From Caldilineae bacterium (GTDB lineage Bacteria > Chloroflexota > Anaerolineae > J102), in assembly GCA_011192085.1 (NCBI GenBank), contig DUEQ01000468.1, positions 1-5,088 of the forward strand: a stretch of 5,088 nucleotides of DNA, read 5' to 3'. Below the pieces are notes generated by a model that was not told where the DNA came from, did not search any database, and saw only the letters and a program-made list of their open reading frames with translations. This document shows positions 5,077-5,088 of the stretch, one piece after another (positions within the stretch are counted from its first letter, which is position 1; each line of letters starts with the position of its first letter). Position numbers and translations under genes: made by a program.

Positions 5077-5088
5077 TGTCATTCTGAG
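5077..5088. repeat. Start of a probable dispersed intergenic repeat, cut by the window end
   Basis: The final 12 bases, TGTCATTCTGAG, match the opening of a short palindromic element (continuing roughly GCGAAGCGAAGAATC) that I recall as scattered between genes in many bacteria, including Chloroflexota. The rest lies outside the window, so this is recognition of a fragment only. The remaining bases 5033-5076 hold no supportable gene. Confidence 0.45.

Noticed and set aside
5037..5087. A 16-codon open frame starting ATGGGCGG
   Set aside because: No ribosome binding site, overlaps the probable dispersed repeat at the window end, and too short to support.

Overview
The window is a GC-rich (roughly 60%) bacterial chromosomal segment with four confidently recognised genes and one that I recognise only by its repeat architecture. 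The best guess for the source is a member of the Chloroflexota (Anaerolineae or Caldilineae type). This rests on three things: a helical repeat protein of the kind I associate with CHAT-domain proteins of that phylum, several intergenic short tandem repeats with 7-9 base periods, and a HAS-barrel plus HerA gene pair whose relatives I recall from cyanobacteria and other deep-branching bacteria. It is an inference from composition and family recall, not from a marker gene.

Left part, plus strand (1-1815). A small OsmC-family protein (45-473) keeps both redox cysteines and has a good ribosome binding site. After a 184-base gap comes a PatB/MalY-type PLP enzyme (658-1815), a predicted cysteine/cystathionine beta-lyase. 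It has what looks like its own promoter, an extended -10 TGATATAAT ending 32 bases before the start codon. Peroxide/thiol chemistry next to sulfur amino-acid chemistry is a plausible theme, but the promoter argues that the two genes are not simply one operon.

Middle (1816-2007). This 192-base gap between convergent genes holds an octamer tandem array, a possible dispersed repeat with an inverted-repeat core, and a strong 11-bp hairpin that could end transcription from either side.

Right part, minus strand (2008-4985), transcribed right to left. The first gene is a 197-residue protein (4985-4392) with a probable N-terminal HAS-barrel, a PPQPP hinge, a helical C-terminal half and a striking cluster of six cysteines. 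Its stop codon overlaps the start of a HerA-type hexameric ATPase (4395-2641) in an ATGA junction, so the two are very likely translationally coupled and act together. No NurA nuclease, the usual HerA partner, is visible. After 66 bases of degenerate repeat comes a 188-residue all-helical protein (2574-2008) made of two degenerate ~65-residue repeats and ending in a 9-base tandem duplication.

The right edge (4986-5088) carries six degenerate heptamers immediately before the HAS-barrel gene and ends inside what looks like a widely dispersed intergenic repeat beginning TGTCATTCTGAG.

The most interesting unit is the cysteine-rich HAS-barrel protein coupled to HerA without NurA, followed by an orphan repeat protein. 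No CRISPR array, tRNA, rRNA or transposase was seen.
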